Under the pieces are notes generated by a model, which searched no databases, was not told the DNA's origin, and was given only the letters and a program-made list of their open reading frames with translations. From Proteus mirabilis ATCC 29906 (GTDB taxonomy: Bacteria; Pseudomonadota; Gammaproteobacteria; Enterobacterales; Enterobacteriaceae), in assembly GCF_000160755.1 (NCBI RefSeq), contig NZ_GG668583.1, forward strand, positions 73,892 through 137,891: a stretch of 64,000 bases of DNA, given 5' to 3'. This document shows, in pieces, positions 26,901 through 35,581 of the stretch. A program made the position numbers and the translations under genes. Positions within the stretch are counted from its first letter, which is position 1. The number at the start of each line of letters is the position of its first letter.

Positions 26901-27770
26901 ATGTGGCGGTTATTCTGGCAACGACTTGCGCAAGATAAAAGTGCACAACTCTGTTTATTGGTGATAGTGATGATTACCATCGCCGGAATAGGCGCACCTT
27001 GGTTTGCACCTCATGATCCCACTTTAACATCGATACGCTTAAAATTTCAGCCAATCAGCTTTCACTATCCACTGGGTACAGATAATTTAGGGCGTTGTGT
27101 GTTTTCACGTTTACTCTTTGGTATTCGAACCACCGTTTTTTATGCCATATATGCGATGGGTATAACACTGCTGATCGGTTGGCTAATGGGGATGTTGGCG
27201 GGCTATTTTCACGGTAAAACGGATACAGTGATTATGCGTTTATGTGATGTGGTATTGTCATTTCCTGCGGAAATTATGATCTTAGCCTTAGTGGGCATAA
27301 TGGGGCCTGGAATAGGTAACATCTTGATTGCGGTGATCTTGGTTAAATGGGCTTGGTACGCCAGAATGATACGAGGCATTGTTCGACAATATTCACATCG
27401 TCACTATATTGCTTATGCTCAAGTGATTGGCGCACCACCAACACATATTTTACGACGCCATTTATTACCCGTGACATTAGCTGAAACTATCGTTTTAGCC
27501 TCAAGTGATATTGGTAGTGTTATTTTAATGATCTCTGCTCTTTCATTTCTGGGGTTAGGGGTACAGCCACCCACCCCAGAATGGGGTAATATGCTGAGTG
27601 AAGCAAAAAATGTCATGGTATTACATCCCGAACAAATGCTACCTGCGGGGATAGCGATTACGGTTGTTGTTACGGCATTTAACTTTTGGGGCGATTTTTT
27701 ACGCGATGTGTTCGACCCCGATAATCGTCAATCAGTCGGGGATAAATATGAACAATTTACTGACGCTTAA
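26901..27770 (+). CDS. nikC: Nickel ABC transporter permease
   Basis: The 289-residue permease has the N-terminal DppC/OppC-type segment with APHDP, then LGTDNLGRCVFSRLLFG near 60 and the conserved loop around SALSFLGLGVQPPTPEWGNM near 215, as in NikC and DppC. It starts 2 bases after nikB and its end overlaps nikD by 23 bases, so translation is coupled. NikC is the partner of NikB. Confidence 0.87.
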   Translation: MWRLFWQRLAQDKSAQLCLLVIVMITIAGIGAPWFAPHDPTLTSIRLKFQPISFHYPLGTDNLGRCVFSRLLFGIRTTVFYAIYAMGITLLIGWLMGMLAGYFHGKTDTVIMRLCDVVLSFPAEIMILALVGIMGPGIGNILIAVILVKWAWYARMIRGIVRQYSHRHYIAYAQVIGAPPTHILRRHLLPVTLAETIVLASSDIGSVILMISALSFLGLGVQPPTPEWGNMLSEAKNVMVLHPEQMLPAGIAITVVVTAFNFWGDFLRDVFDPDNRQSVGDKYEQFTDA

Positions 27771-28557
27771 TCAAGTCTCAATCTATGATCCTCACAGCGA
27801 AAAAAAGCGGGTAGATAATCTCTCCTTTAGCCTTAAACAGGGGCGAACGTTAGCTATTGTCGGTGAGAGTGGTAGTGGTAAAAGCTTAATCAGTAAAGCC
27901 ATTATTGGCTTACTTCCAAGTACACTTGCACTATCGGGAGAAATTTTTTTTGATGAAAAGCCCCTTCATTTATATTCAGAGCAACAACGGCGTGCCCTAT
28001 TAGGGACATCGCTAGGTATGATTGTGCAAAACGGCATGAGTGCTTTTGATCCGTTGATAAAAATAGGCAAGCAAGTTAGCCAAACTTTAATTTACCATTT
28101 TTCTTATACTAAATTACAAGCATTCAATGCCACTAAACAAGCATTGGATGAGGTGTTTGAGCATCAATCTTTAATGATTATGCAGGCATTTCCTCACCAA
28201 TTAAGTGGGGGGCAATTACAACGTGTGATGATTGCCATGGCTTTGGCGTTATCACCAAGGTTATTAATTGCTGATGAACCTACTACCGCATTAGACGCTC
28301 CCTTGCGCAGAGAAATATTACAGCTATTGCAACGTATCACGATATCTAAAAACACCACCTTAATTTTTATCTCCCATGATCTAGGATTAGTCAGTCAGAT
28401 TGCTGATGATATTTTAGTGATGAAAGAGGGAAAATTAATCGAGTTTGGTGACAAAAACAGCGTATTAGATACACCTAAGCAAGCCTATACCCGTTATTTA
28501 ATTGAGGCTAGAGCTAAGCTTTCCCAACGTTTTGCACAGGTGCTTTATGCTCGGTGA
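27748..28557 (+). CDS. nikD: Nickel ABC transporter ATP-binding protein D
   Basis: The 269-residue ATPase shows Walker A GESGSGKSL near residue 40, signature LSGGQLQR near 153, Walker B LLIADEP near 175 and the switch His in FISHD. The start at 27748 follows GTCGGGGA and gives the NikD N-terminus MNNLLTLNQVS; the frame extends further upstream inside nikC but that part has no similarity. It energises nickel import together with NikE. Confidence 0.87.
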   Translation: MNNLLTLNQVSIYDPHSEKKRVDNLSFSLKQGRTLAIVGESGSGKSLISKAIIGLLPSTLALSGEIFFDEKPLHLYSEQQRRALLGTSLGMIVQNGMSAFDPLIKIGKQVSQTLIYHFSYTKLQAFNATKQALDEVFEHQSLMIMQAFPHQLSGGQLQRVMIAMALALSPRLLIADEPTTALDAPLRREILQLLQRITISKNTTLIFISHDLGLVSQIADDILVMKEGKLIEFGDKNSVLDTPKQAYTRYLIEARAKLSQRFAQVLYAR

Positions 28558-28593
28558 TCAGCATGAAACGGCGATAAACAACAAGAGGATCGA

Positions 28594-29346
28594 ATGCTAT
28601 TACGAGTAGACAACGTCAGTAAATATTATTATCAAAAAGGGGCGCGCTTTTTTAAAGAAAAAGTGACTATTCTCGATGCGCTCTCTTTTAATATACAAAA
28701 GGGTGAAGCTTTCGGGTTAGTTGGAGAAAGTGGCAGTGGAAAAAGTACCCTTGCACGGTTAATCAGTGGCTTAGAATTACCTGATCAAGGGGCTATTTAT
28801 TTAAATGATAAGCCAGTGACGAAACGATGTTATCGACAAGGTGTAATAAGTATTGTGTTTCAGGATCATATCGCTTCAGTCAATCCGACTTTTACAGTGG
28901 GTGAAATGATTGCTGAACCTATTAAACTGATTAATCCGACTCTCCGTCATAACGAGTTAGAAACAATTATTTTTTCTTTTTTAGAGAAGGTGCAATTACC
29001 TAAAAGTTGTTATCAGCGTTATATTTTTGAATTGTCTGGTGGGCAAGCTCAACGAGTTTGCTTATGTCGTGCGTTAGCATCTTACCCACAACTAATTATT
29101 TTAGATGAGGCAATAAGCTCTCTCGATATACCTACACAAGTTGAAATATTGGATTTATTAAAATTATTAAAAGAGGAACTCCAATTATCCTATCTTTTTA
29201 TTAGTCATGATATTCAAACAGTGACTTATTTTTGCGATAAAGTCATGTTTATTTTACAAGGTCAACAAATTGAATTATGCGAGATAAATAAATTAAGTAC
29301 TGTTACTCATCCTTATGCTAAAAAATTAATTCAATCTGTTATTTAA
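28594..29346 (+). CDS. nikE: Nickel ABC transporter ATP-binding protein E
   Basis: The 250-residue ATPase shows Walker A GESGSGKST near residue 46, signature LSGGQAQR near 148, Walker B LIILDEA near 168 and SHD switch. AGAGGA precedes the ATG. It is the last gene of the nikABCDE run and is followed by a hairpin shared with the convergent broken gene. No nikR gene follows in this window, unlike E. coli. Confidence 0.86.
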   Translation: MLLRVDNVSKYYYQKGARFFKEKVTILDALSFNIQKGEAFGLVGESGSGKSTLARLISGLELPDQGAIYLNDKPVTKRCYRQGVISIVFQDHIASVNPTFTVGEMIAEPIKLINPTLRHNELETIIFSFLEKVQLPKSCYQRYIFELSGGQAQRVCLCRALASYPQLIILDEAISSLDIPTQVEILDLLKLLKEELQLSYLFISHDIQTVTYFCDKVMFILQGQQIELCEINKLSTVTHPYAKKLIQSVI

Positions 29347-29350
29347 TCAA

Positions 29351-29382
29351 CAAGCAATAATGTATTATCGCATCATTGCTTG
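29351..29382. terminator. Bidirectional hairpin after nikE
   Basis: CAAGCAATAATG and CATCATTGCTTG pair over 12 positions with one mismatch and an 8-base loop. It lies 4 bases after nikE and 15 bases past the end of the convergent frame, with T-rich DNA on both sides. Confidence 0.6.
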
Positions 29383-29397
29383 CTGTATTTACTCTAT

Positions 29398-29826
29398 TTA
29401 GAGATTATTCATTAAATGCGTTTGAATAGCGTTGGCATCATTTGCAGCATTAAAATCAATACCAAAATTCAGTGTCCCATCTTTAAGTTCAATACTACGA
29501 GGTGACGCTTTAGAGCAGGTAATATTCTGTATTTTCTCTTTTACGGTTTCTTGTGCTATTTTCTAGCTTTCACAGGTATTAATGACACCTTTTAACCCTT
29601 CACTGCAATAACCATCAATACCTGTTGTTTTTAGATCCTCAACAGTAAATGCCGACCAATCAAACGCAACTTTTATATTAGCATCACAGCTTTTATTTAA
29701 GTCAACAACACGAGATTGAATATTTTCTTCAAATTTCTGTTGTAATTCTCTTTCTGCCAGTGTGGCTGAAAAAGCCGAAGAAGTGATAAGAAGTAAAGAA
29801 AGACTGATAGCAATATTTTTCAACAT
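29398..29826 (-). pseudogene. Small secreted protein gene interrupted by an in-frame amber codon
   Basis: Reading leftward, a frame starts with a Sec signal (MLKNIAISLSLLLITSSAFS) and runs 87 codons to TAG at 29563-29565. In the same frame, coding continues without another stop for 54 further codons (KIAQETVKEKIQNITCSKAS ... THLMNNL) to TAA at 29398. The downstream part has normal composition and a Cys that could pair with those upstream. The simplest reading is a recent nonsense mutation in a secreted protein of about 142 residues. I do not recognise the family. Alternatives are a functional short form, read-through, or a sequencing error. Confidence 0.75.
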
Positions 29827-30038
29827 AATTTAATACTCCAAAAGTGAATATATAACTAAAGATTAGTCTATTAAAAATAAAATGATTGAATATGATAAAA
29901 ATAGAAAAATGGTTATTTTTAACATATTACTCTTTTTAAAAATAAATTTTACTATTAGTTAGGTATATTTTAATAACATCCTATATTGATAGTGATATTA
30001 ATATGTTAACCACGGTTTTTACTCTCATTGATAGTTAA

Positions 30039-30064
30039 ATGTTCGTTTGTTTTATAACGAACAT
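30039..30064. promoter_or_regulatory. Perfect 9-bp inverted repeat, unassigned operator
   Basis: ATGTTCGTT (30039-30047) and AACGAACAT (30056-30064) are perfect inverted copies with an 8-base spacer. The half-site resembles that of GlpR (ATGTTCG) but the spacing is 8 bases too wide for a standard GlpR operator. Confidence 0.55.
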
Positions 30065-30074
30065 AATCGTTTCA
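30065..30074. promoter_or_regulatory. Cra/FruR-type operator core
   Basis: AATCGTTTCA equals the core of the Cra consensus TGAATCGTTTCA and abuts the inverted repeat. The operon's own last gene encodes a Cra-like LacI protein, the natural candidate to bind here; Cra itself is the alternative. Confidence 0.45.
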
Positions 30075-30146
30075 GTTCGCTATTAAAATGGTGAACAAAG
30101 TGAAATAAATAAATTTCTTTCTAAATCAATGTATTAAATTATTGAT

Positions 30147-30162
30147 GTAGATCTGCATCACA
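30147..30162 (-). promoter_or_regulatory. Possible CRP site
   Basis: On the minus strand TGTGAT-GCAG-ATCTAC has one perfect CRP half-site and half of the second (9 of 12 positions). It lies about 100 bases before the kinase gene, a suitable place for catabolite control. Confidence 0.35.
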
Positions 30163-30262
30163 AACCAATCCTATTGTGATTGTTTTTTCTCCATGCTCGA
30201 ATTAACTTGCTAACTCGAAGTAGCAAAAATTAGCATAGCGTTAGCAAATGATGAGGGTTCGC

Positions 30263-31849
30263 ATGGAACAACAATATTTTATTGGCGTTGATGTTGGCTC
30301 AGCCAGTGTCCGTGCAGCAGTATTTGATAGCTTTGGAAAGCGTCTGGGCTTTTCAGTGCGTCCAATTGCACAATTTCGCCCGAAAACGGATTTTGTCGAG
30401 CAATCTTCCGCTGATATTTGGCAACAAGTATGCACCACTGTAAAAGAGTCGGTGAAATTATCAGCCATCGATCCTCTCCATGTGAAGTCTATTGGTTTTG
30501 ATGCCACCTGCTCTTTAGTGGCCGTTGGTAAAGAAGGGCAAGCACTTTCGGTTTCACCCAGTAATAAACCTGAGCAGGATATTATTATGTGGATGGATCA
30601 CCGGGCAGTACAAGAAACAGTGACCATTAATCTGACTAACGATCCCGTTTTGCGGTATGTCGGGGGCGAAGTGAGCATTGAAATGGAATTGCCTAAAATT
30701 CTATGGTTAAAAAATCACTATCCGGAGCGTTATAAACATGTCTGGCGATTCTTTGACTTAGCTGATTTTTTAGTGTGGAAAGCAACCACTGCTGATGTTG
30801 CCAGTATCTGTACATTAACGTGTAAATGGAACTATTTGGCACACCAAGGGCATTTTAGTGAAAGCTTGTTAGCTGATGTAGGTTTGGATGAATTATTAGA
30901 AAAAGTACCACAAACCATTTTGGCTTTAGGTGAATCGGCCGGATGTTTAACGACCTCTGTGGCTGAGGCTTTTGGATTACATACTGGCGTCATAGTTGCT
31001 AGTGGCATTATTGATGCTCATGCGGGTGGGTTGGCGTTAACCGCATCACAACCTGAGGGAAGTTTGGCCATTATCAGTGGTACATCTAACTGCCATATGA
31101 TTGTCAGCCAATACCCGATTATGGTGCCCGGGGTGTGGGGGCCTTACTTTGGCGCAATGTTACCAGAGTTATGGCTAAACGAAGGGGGGCAAAGTGCTGC
31201 CGGTGCGCTCGTTGAATGGTCTATCCGCCGTCATGAGTCATGGGCTGACTTAGAACAAGAAGCGAAAGAAAAAGGTGTTAGTTACTATACCTTATTAAAC
31301 CAAGCCGTCGCTGAATTGGAAGAAAATGAACCTTATCCAACAGCACAATTTCATGTTTTAGCTGACCATCATGGCAATCGCTCTCCACGCGCTAATCCTG
31401 CCGCCAAAGGAATGGTCAGTGGATTAACCCTTGAAAGTGGTCGGGTTGCCTTGGCTCGTTATTATCTTGCGACACTGCAGTCTATTGCCTATGGCACTCG
31501 CCATATTATTGACACCCTTGAAGATGCAGGGCACCAAATTAATCGCCTTGTTATGTGTGGGGGAGCGACCAAAAATCCACTGTGGTTACGTGAATATGCC
31601 AATGCAACAGGTCGTGAGATCCATTTAGCGCAAGAAGAAGATGCGGTGAATCTAGGCGCTGCTTTATTAGGCGCCGTGGCATGTAAAGCCTTTAATAACT
31701 TTTCTCAAGCAGCAAATACCATGGTACGAGAAGGCGGCGTTATTACACCTGATAGTGACACCTTTGCTTTCCATCAAGCGAAATACCAAGTTTATTTACA
31801 GATGTATCAAGATCAGCAGCGCTATAACGACATGATGGCAGATTGCTGA
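30263..31849 (+). CDS. FGGY-family carbohydrate kinase (D-ribulokinase-like)
   Basis: The 528-residue kinase starts with the phosphate-binding motif FIGVDVGSASVRAAVFD, has WMDHRAVQET near 110 and the C-terminal FGGY region VMCGGATKNPLWLREYANA near 432 with DAVNLGAALLGA. It is closest in layout to FGGY proteins of the D-ribulokinase (YpCarbK) type. It would phosphorylate a ketose or polyol with ATP. The start at 30263 is chosen because GAGGG lies 4-5 bases upstream. It heads an eight-gene operon with isomerase, aldolase, BNR protein and TctCBA transporter. Confidence 0.85.
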   Translation: MEQQYFIGVDVGSASVRAAVFDSFGKRLGFSVRPIAQFRPKTDFVEQSSADIWQQVCTTVKESVKLSAIDPLHVKSIGFDATCSLVAVGKEGQALSVSPSNKPEQDIIMWMDHRAVQETVTINLTNDPVLRYVGGEVSIEMELPKILWLKNHYPERYKHVWRFFDLADFLVWKATTADVASICTLTCKWNYLAHQGHFSESLLADVGLDELLEKVPQTILALGESAGCLTTSVAEAFGLHTGVIVASGIIDAHAGGLALTASQPEGSLAIISGTSNCHMIVSQYPIMVPGVWGPYFGAMLPELWLNEGGQSAAGALVEWSIRRHESWADLEQEAKEKGVSYYTLLNQAVAELEENEPYPTAQFHVLADHHGNRSPRANPAAKGMVSGLTLESGRVALARYYLATLQSIAYGTRHIIDTLEDAGHQINRLVMCGGATKNPLWLREYANATGREIHLAQEEDAVNLGAALLGAVACKAFNNFSQAANTMVREGGVITPDSDTFAFHQAKYQVYLQMYQDQQRYNDMMADC

Positions 31850-31899
31850 CCATAAATTTTTCCGATTATGAATCGAGTTTACCTTACCAGGGATATCTT

Positions 31900-33546
31900 A
31901 TGTTGAACTTAAATCTACCAAAATTACCGGACGTTATCAGTGCAGAAGCTAATGAGATCCTGATGGTTACTAATGCAGACTTACGTGAGCCTGCAAACGT
32001 AACATGCTGGCCTGTGCAGAAAAAATTTGAAGATAAGCTAGCCGCTGCATTAAAAGCACAAGGTTACACCATGAAACGTGCACATAAAATTGATGAAGCA
32101 CGAGGCCATGGTTTTATCAGTAGTCAGCGTGAAGGTTGCGATATGTTTGCGGCTATCGATCCTGATGCACCCGTTATTGTGCTATTAACCGCATGGCAAT
32201 ACTCACACCATATTGCCTCTTCATTAGCGCATCATCGCGGGCCAATTCTGTTGCTGGCTAATTTTGATGGTACATGGCCGGGGCTAGTTGGCATGTTGTG
32301 TTTAGCGGGGACGTTAACCAGTTTAGGTAAAAATTATTCACGCTTATGGTCAGAAAATTTTGACGATACATTTTTTATTGATGGCTTAGCTACATGGTTG
32401 AAATATGGTTATGTAAATCATCAGCTTAGCTATCTTAAAGAAGTTGCGCCAACACACAGGGTAATGGCGACAGAAGCTGGCGAAGTGGGTCGAAAAGTCG
32501 GCGAATATATAATTAAAAATAAAGAAATAATAGGTTTGTTCGATACATTCTGTATGGGAATGATTAATGGGGTCTTCCCACAACAGGCAATGATCGATAT
32601 TGGTATGCCCATTGAATCACTCTCTCAATCTGCATTATTGGTCGAAATGGCAAAAGTACCTGATGCATTAAGAGAAGAGTGTGTGCAATGGTACGAAAAT
32701 AATGGCATGACGTTTAAGTTTGGTACAGATGATAAAACTGAACTGACTCGTGAACAGGTGAAAGAGCAGTGTGCCATGATGATTGCAATGGCGCGTTTCG
32801 TTAAACGCTTTGGCTTAACCGCTGTAGGCGTGCAATATCAGCAAGGATTGAAAGATTGTTGTCCTGCCTCTGATTTTGCCGAAGGTGCAATTGGGTCAAC
32901 GGCACGCTTCCCGTTACCGGATGAAAATGGCGACATTATCAGCCCTAACACACCGATCCCTTGTATCAACGAAGTCGATATGGGTACAGCTATTCCACAA
33001 ACGATGTTATGGCGTTTATTAACCTCGTTAGGCTTGCCTGCAGAAACAACATTACACGATATTCGTTGGGGGAGTGAGTATCAGGGAACCTTCTACTGGG
33101 ATATGGAAATTTCCGGCTCTGTGCCTTTTGAACACCTTAAAGGTGGGATCAAAGGCGCAACAGGTTACCGTCAGCCAGCTATGTTTTTCCCTAAAGGGGG
33201 ATCAACTATAGCGGGTCAAGGTAAAGCAGGGCGTTTGTTATGGGCACGTGCACACTATCAAGGTACAGATGTGATTATGCATATTGGTACAGGTATGGCG
33301 GTGGAATTACCGGAGGCAGAGTTTGAACGTCGCCGTCGAGCCACTAACTACGAATGGCCATTACTCAACTGTACTTTAGATGGTGTAACTCGTGATGATC
33401 TTATGGCGGGACATCAAAGTAACCATATTACAGTGGCTTATGTTGATGACGATAAATTGGCGTTTGTGCTACAAGCCTTTGTTGCTCAAGCACTGACTCA
33501 AGGTATTCAAGTGAAAGTGGCAGGTGATGCCATTAATTTACTGTAA
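31900..33546 (+). CDS. L-fucose/L-arabinose isomerase-family protein
   Basis: The 548-residue protein has the overall fold pattern of fucose isomerase-like proteins: an N-terminal Rossmann-like half, a central acidic region and a C-terminal domain with GGIKGATGYRQPAMFFPKGG near 429. These Mn-dependent enzymes interconvert aldoses and ketoses. It is shorter than E. coli FucI (591) and longer than AraA (500), so the substrate is open. The start follows CAGGGA. It lies between an FGGY kinase and a DapA-type aldolase, consistent with an isomerase-kinase-aldolase route. Confidence 0.75.
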   Translation: MLNLNLPKLPDVISAEANEILMVTNADLREPANVTCWPVQKKFEDKLAAALKAQGYTMKRAHKIDEARGHGFISSQREGCDMFAAIDPDAPVIVLLTAWQYSHHIASSLAHHRGPILLLANFDGTWPGLVGMLCLAGTLTSLGKNYSRLWSENFDDTFFIDGLATWLKYGYVNHQLSYLKEVAPTHRVMATEAGEVGRKVGEYIIKNKEIIGLFDTFCMGMINGVFPQQAMIDIGMPIESLSQSALLVEMAKVPDALREECVQWYENNGMTFKFGTDDKTELTREQVKEQCAMMIAMARFVKRFGLTAVGVQYQQGLKDCCPASDFAEGAIGSTARFPLPDENGDIISPNTPIPCINEVDMGTAIPQTMLWRLLTSLGLPAETTLHDIRWGSEYQGTFYWDMEISGSVPFEHLKGGIKGATGYRQPAMFFPKGGSTIAGQGKAGRLLWARAHYQGTDVIMHIGTGMAVELPEAEFERRRRATNYEWPLLNCTLDGVTRDDLMAGHQSNHITVAYVDDDKLAFVLQAFVAQALTQGIQVKVAGDAINLL

Positions 33547-33556
33547 GGAATTTATA

Positions 33557-34486
33557 ATGAGTCAGCAAAAATACGTTGGTGTTTGGCCTGTGATGCTCAC
33601 TCCTTTTGATACTAAAGGAGAGATTGATTGGGCGTCATTAGAGCGCCTTGTCGATTGGTATATCGATGCAGGTGTACATGGGTTATTTGCCGCCTGTCAA
33701 TCAAGCGAAATGTTTTATTTGAGTGATGAAGAAACACAAGCACTCACCCGCTTTATCGTTGAAAAAGCGGATGGAAGAGTACCTGTTGTTGCTTCTGGCC
33801 ATACGGCAACGGCCTTAAGCCAGCAAAAAGAACAACTGCAGGCAATGGCGAGTACCGGCGTTGATGGTGTTATTATGATCAGTAATCGCTTAGCGCAAGT
33901 GGGCGAGTCTGATGATAAGGCGCTGGAAACGCTACAATCCTTAACCCATGCTGTACCTAAAGAGATTGATTTGGGTATTTATGAATGCCCTTATCCTTAC
34001 AAACGCTTGTTATCTGAAGAGATAGTAGAGTGGTGCGCACAAAGTAATCGCTTTACCTTTATTAAAGATACTTGCTGTTCTCTTCCTCTCATAGAACGTC
34101 GCTTAGCATTATCAAAAGGAAGTCGTTTGCATCTAGCCAATGCTAATAGTCAAACCTTATTAGCGTCATTCCAAGCAGGATGCCAAGCATATAGTGGTGT
34201 TATGGCTAACTTCCACCCCGAACTTTATGTCTGGCTGTATGAAAATTGGCAGGATAAACCAGAGCAAGCTGCGCTATTAGCTGATTATTTATCAACAGCT
34301 GCGATGACTGAAACGCTGGATTATCCTGCCTGCGCTAAATATCATCAGCGCCTGATCGGCAATTTCGCGACACTGGTTTGCCGCTCTCGTAATAGTAGTC
34401 AGTTTGAAAACTCATTTTTCCCTTCTGCTGTTAATAGCATGACGGCATTGGGTGAAAATATGAAGAAGTGGCTTTCGTTAAATTAA
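33557..34486 (+). CDS. DapA/N-acetylneuraminate lyase-superfamily aldolase
   Basis: The 309-residue TIM-barrel enzyme has the class I aldolase signature: the Schiff-base Lys in FTFIKDTCC near residue 167, the Tyr of GIYECPYPYKR near 140 and an N-terminal GVWPVMLTPFD. This superfamily cleaves or forms 2-keto acids (sialic acid lyase, dihydrodipicolinate synthase, 2-keto-3-deoxy sugar-acid aldolases). The usual glycine-rich substrate loop GTTGE is replaced by CQSSEMFYL, so the substrate differs from the well-known members. It starts 10 bases after the isomerase gene. Confidence 0.82.
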   Translation: MSQQKYVGVWPVMLTPFDTKGEIDWASLERLVDWYIDAGVHGLFAACQSSEMFYLSDEETQALTRFIVEKADGRVPVVASGHTATALSQQKEQLQAMASTGVDGVIMISNRLAQVGESDDKALETLQSLTHAVPKEIDLGIYECPYPYKRLLSEEIVEWCAQSNRFTFIKDTCCSLPLIERRLALSKGSRLHLANANSQTLLASFQAGCQAYSGVMANFHPELYVWLYENWQDKPEQAALLADYLSTAAMTETLDYPACAKYHQRLIGNFATLVCRSRNSSQFENSFFPSAVNSMTALGENMKKWLSLN

Positions 34487-34508
34487 TTTAGGACACAGGA
34501 GTAGGAAT

Positions 34509-35561
34509 ATGCCTTTCGTGATGAAGGAAACCCAGTTTGTGCTGGATAATGCACATTCACTTTTTAATCACTGCCATGCTTCAACGATTGTGCGTGTGCC
34601 TAACTCTGAGCGTTTATTAACCGCTTTTTTTGCTGGCGATAAAGAGGGTAGCGGTAATACCGCTATCTGGTTGGCGATAAAAGAGGGAAATGATTGGCAA
34701 CCCGCTCAACCTGTGGTTAAAAATCCAGGTGTTGCGCACTGGAATCCAGTTTTACATGTTGACCCATCAACAGGTAATATCTGGCTGTTTTATAAAACGG
34801 GTCCTGATGTACATAGTTGGACGACCCAATACGTTATCTCGAAGGATGGCGGAAATAGCTGGAGTTTACCAAGTGAATTGGTTTCGGGTGATGTAACACC
34901 TAGAGGTCCTGTGAAAAACAAAGTATTAGTGATGTCAAACGGCGAGTGGTTAGCACCGGGGTCGGTGGAGGATGATCGATACTGGGATGCGTTTGTCGAT
35001 ATTTCTAGCGACAATGGTCAACACTGGCAGCGAGTGGATATTCCGATTGCCCATCATCAAGGAGGGCAAGCGGAGCATGAAATCTGGCAAGGGCTAAAGG
35101 ACGATGCCTTGTGGGAGACTGATCTACAACGTGTTTTTCAATGGGATGGCGTGATACAACCAACACTATGGGGATCTCAGCCTGGACATGTGCATGCCAT
35201 GATGCGCAGTACGCGCGGTAAAATTTATCGTAGCGATTCAACGGATTATGGGCGCAGTTGGTGTCCGGCTTATGCAACAACCTTACCAAATAATAATAGC
35301 GGCATTGATGTCGTCTCCTTCGCAGATGGTCTGTTGGCATTGGTATATAACCCGAATTCAGGCAACTGGAGTCGTCGTTATCCTATCTCTGTCAGTCTTT
35401 CATCCGATAATGGCAGTACTTGGTCTGAACCATTCGATTTACTCGATGGGGAAGGCGAATTTTCATATCCGGCTATTATTGCTGAAAACAATACCCTACA
35501 TGTGACTTTTACTTGGAACAGAAAAAACATTGTTTATCAGCAGTTAATAGCTACTCAATAA
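34509..35561 (+). CDS. Cytoplasmic BNR-repeat (sialidase-fold) protein
   Basis: The 350-residue protein has at least four Asp-box (BNR) motifs (SKDGGNSW near 111, SSDNGQHW near 169, STDYGRSW near 247, SSDNGSTW near 300), the mark of a six-bladed sialidase-type propeller. No signal peptide is present, so it acts in the cytoplasm, unlike most sialidases. It may be a glycosidase or lyase that releases a sugar acid after import. Catalytic Arg-triad residues cannot be assigned safely by eye. It lies in the operon between the aldolase and the transporter. Confidence 0.78.
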   Translation: MPFVMKETQFVLDNAHSLFNHCHASTIVRVPNSERLLTAFFAGDKEGSGNTAIWLAIKEGNDWQPAQPVVKNPGVAHWNPVLHVDPSTGNIWLFYKTGPDVHSWTTQYVISKDGGNSWSLPSELVSGDVTPRGPVKNKVLVMSNGEWLAPGSVEDDRYWDAFVDISSDNGQHWQRVDIPIAHHQGGQAEHEIWQGLKDDALWETDLQRVFQWDGVIQPTLWGSQPGHVHAMMRSTRGKIYRSDSTDYGRSWCPAYATTLPNNNSGIDVVSFADGLLALVYNPNSGNWSRRYPISVSLSSDNGSTWSEPFDLLDGEGEFSYPAIIAENNTLHVTFTWNRKNIVYQQLIATQ

Positions 35562-35581
35562 AAATGTGGAGAAAGGGTTTT

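Larger units (their letters stand above)
29827..30262. other. Intergenic region upstream of the sugar operon
   Basis: This AT-rich 436-base gap contains the main control region of the operon starting at 30263: a perfect spaced inverted repeat (30039-30064), a Cra-type core (30065-30074) and a CRP-like site (30147-30162). No open frame is convincing. Confidence 0.6.

Noticed and set aside
30039-30064. Standard GlpR operator upstream of the sugar operon
   Set aside because: The half-sites match but the space between them is 8 bases too long; kept only as an unassigned repeat.
35005-35340. 111-codon open frame on the minus strand inside the BNR gene
   Set aside because: It is antisense to a well-supported gene, with a composition typical of a shadow frame and no ribosome site.
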